Origin: Actinomycetota bacterium
Lineage (GTDB): Bacteria > Actinomycetota > Acidimicrobiia > Acidimicrobiales > Ilumatobacteraceae
NCBI GenBank assembly: GCA_009726095.1
Contig: WLMZ01000001.1
Coordinates: 64,270-103,898 of the forward strand
Reading direction: 5' to 3'
Length of the DNA stretch: 39,629 bases
The notes beneath the pieces are model-generated. The model did not search any database. It saw nothing but the letters and a program-made list of their open reading frames with translations, and was not told the origin of the DNA. Positions 38,475 through 39,629 of the stretch are shown here, piece by piece (the first letter of the stretch is position 1; the number at the start of each line of letters is the position of its first letter). Position numbers and translations under genes: made by a program.

Positions 38475-39629
38475 TCACGGAATGCAGATCTTCCTGCCCT
38501 TCAGGTTCTTGCAGAACTTGAACGCAGCCCCGGAGAAGTCGACGTCGGCGCCGTAGGTTCCCAAACCGCTCCACTTTCCGCCGGCACCCACAGATGCCTT
38601 CACTCTCACATCGCTGTCCACGGTCAAACCTTCTGCCGACGAGATGGCGAGTGTGACGTCACCCGAGAAGTCGCCCTTGAGGCCGCCCCATTTATTACCG
38701 ACCGAGTCGGATCCGCTGAAGTACGCCGAAGTGGAGGCGTTGAAACCCCAGCCGCCGTCGAGGTCGGTATCCGGAATGTTGAACGGGAGGCCCTTGAAGC
38801 TCGAGGAGAAGTTGAACTTCGGAGTCACCGTGCCCGCACAGGGACCGGTGAGGCAGACGACGAAGCCGAGTTTTGCCGGGACCGTGATCAGCCCCAGGTC
38901 GATTCTCGGATTCATCACGAGGTTCAGATTTGAGATGTTGGGCGTCAGGTCGACCCAGGCGGTGTTGAACGCGCCGCCGGCGCCCGTTTCCGACTTGAAT
39001 CTGCCACCGAACGAACCCGAGGCGCGGAACGACCCTTTCGGAATGTAGTTGGTGTCGATTCCCTGGCCGAAGGCAATTTCGAAAGTCTTCAGAACTCCCC
39101 CATTGGGGAACGTGCCGGAGCCAGCGAAAGAGTAGGAGTTGGTGGCCGGCTGGTACGAACCGCTGAGCGCAACCTGCGTGCCGGCAACACTCAGCGCTCC
39201 AGACGCCTCGACGGTGAAGAGCGGTGTGCCCAAATTCTTGACCGTTGCCGCCATGGTGAGGTTGAACCCGCCGATCGACACTGCGCCCGTGCCAGTTCCC
39301 GTACAGCCAGTGATGCTGTTGCAGCTACCGAAGACGTCGATGCGTGCAGCGCTACCGATCTTGATTCCGCCGCTGATTTCGAGTTTTGGAAATGGGTTCC
39401 AGCCACCGGCGGCGGCCAAGATGCGAAGCGAGCCGTCGACACGGACGTTCGCACTGGCGTTGGGGTTGTCGACGGTGAGCCACGCTCGCAGCTGCGGAGT
39501 CTTTGAGCCTGCTGGGCCGCTGGGGTTTGGGTTGTAGGCCGCGAAGATGTCAACAACGGTCGCAAACACCTTTGCCTTGGCTCGGATCTGCACACCCGCC
39601 GGCACATCGAACACTCCAACCGAGCAACC
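38475..39629 (-). CDS. Unrecognised exported repeat-rich protein, C-terminal part (5' end outside window)
   Basis: The frame is open to the window edge, so at least 384 C-terminal residues are seen. The sequence is rich in Gly, Ser, Ala, Asn and Thr with alternating hydrophobics, suggesting extended beta structure such as a solenoid or repeated sandwiches (GGIKIGSAARIDVFG, NLTMAATVKNLGTPLFTVEASGALSVAG, SFRASGSFGGRFKSE, SVGAGGKWSGLG). Cysteines come in close pairs (GSCNSITGC, VCLTGPC and the terminal FCKNLKGRKIC), consistent with disulfides outside the cell. No known domain is recognised. GC is clearly lower than in the rest of the window, and the gene lies on the island side of the tRNA fragment, so recent acquisition is likely. 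Confidence 0.6.
   Translation of the reverse strand, partial: GCSVGVFDVPAGVQIRAKAKVFATVVDIFAAYNPNPSGPAGSKTPQLRAWLTVDNPNASANVRVDGSLRILAAAGGWNPFPKLEISGGIKIGSAARIDVFGSCNSITGCTGTGTGAVSIGGFNLTMAATVKNLGTPLFTVEASGALSVAGTQVALSGSYQPATNSYSFAGSGTFPNGGVLKTFEIAFGQGIDTNYIPKGSFRASGSFGGRFKSETGAGGAFNTAWVDLTPNISNLNLVMNPRIDLGLITVPAKLGFVVCLTGPCAGTVTPKFNFSSSFKGLPFNIPDTDLDGGWGFNASTSAYFSGSDSVGNKWGGLKGDFSGDVTLAISSAEGLTVDSDVRVKASVGAGGKWSGLGTYGADVDFSGAAFKFCKNLKGRKICIP

Noticed and set aside
1..39629. CRISPR arrays, insertion sequences, rRNA genes, toxin-antitoxin or phage-defence systems
   Set aside because: No regularly spaced repeats, transposase-like proteins, rRNA sequence or recognised defence domains were seen on either strand.

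Overview
The window is high-GC bacterial chromosome, almost certainly from an actinobacterium and most likely from the class Acidimicrobiia (Ilumatobacter-like). The evidence is: a rex-hemA-hemC-hemD cluster as in Streptomyces; a SigR/RsrA thiol-stress pair; F420-type luciferase-like oxidoreductases; a DUF2510 protein; and many start codons lying 6-8 nt after a TAnnnT hexamer, the usual sign of leaderless transcripts in actinobacteria. The class assignment is inference. Hand counts of four 60-base lines inside core genes gave about 70% GC; four lines in the last kilobase gave about 56%.

Layout. 1-6.5 kb: end of a YbjN-like gene, an NAD-epimerase, a class III CoA-transferase, proC, a probable structured RNA, a SAM hydrolase (DUF62), a 27-residue membrane microprotein and an acyl-CoA ligase. 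6.5-18.5 kb: a divergent membrane protein, then the tetrapyrrole block rex-hemA-hemC-hemD, interrupted by a large secreted beta-propeller protein, a convergent membrane Ig-like protein and a HAD phosphatase, then hemB-hemL and a small anchored protein. 18.5-25.7 kb (minus strand): FAD oxidoreductase, alpha/beta hydrolase, degenerate acyltransferase and epimerase (one operon), a scramblase-like protein, a phosphatase-fold protein without its catalytic cysteine, tilS, a 47-residue membrane protein, rsrA and sigR. 25.7-34.7 kb: accessory catabolic genes with their regulators: MarR/hydrolase divergent pair, SsuD-like monooxygenase and aldo/keto reductase, MerR/DUF4188 pair, F420 oxidoreductase, SDR, TetR, FMN split-barrel protein and carotenoid oxygenase. 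34.8-38.2 kb: a branched-chain amino acid type ABC uptake system (lipoprotein plus fused LivH-LivM permease). 38.3 kb to the end: the 3' half of a tRNA-Thr(CGU) gene, followed by lower-GC DNA with an unrecognised exported protein, which looks like the edge of an integrated island.

How it fits together. Rex senses the NADH/NAD+ ratio and, from an operator placed over its own promoter, should tie haem precursor synthesis (glutamyl-tRNA to uroporphyrinogen III) to respiratory state. SigR/RsrA handle thiol oxidation. The TetR region has two matching operators, one between tetR and the SDR gene and one before the FMN-protein gene, so these genes probably form one small regulon. The MerR gene faces its likely target across a cluster of repeated half-sites. 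The most unusual items are the candidate small RNA after proC, two unrecognised microproteins, the pseudo-phosphatase, two symmetric divergent promoters and the tRNA-bounded island edge.
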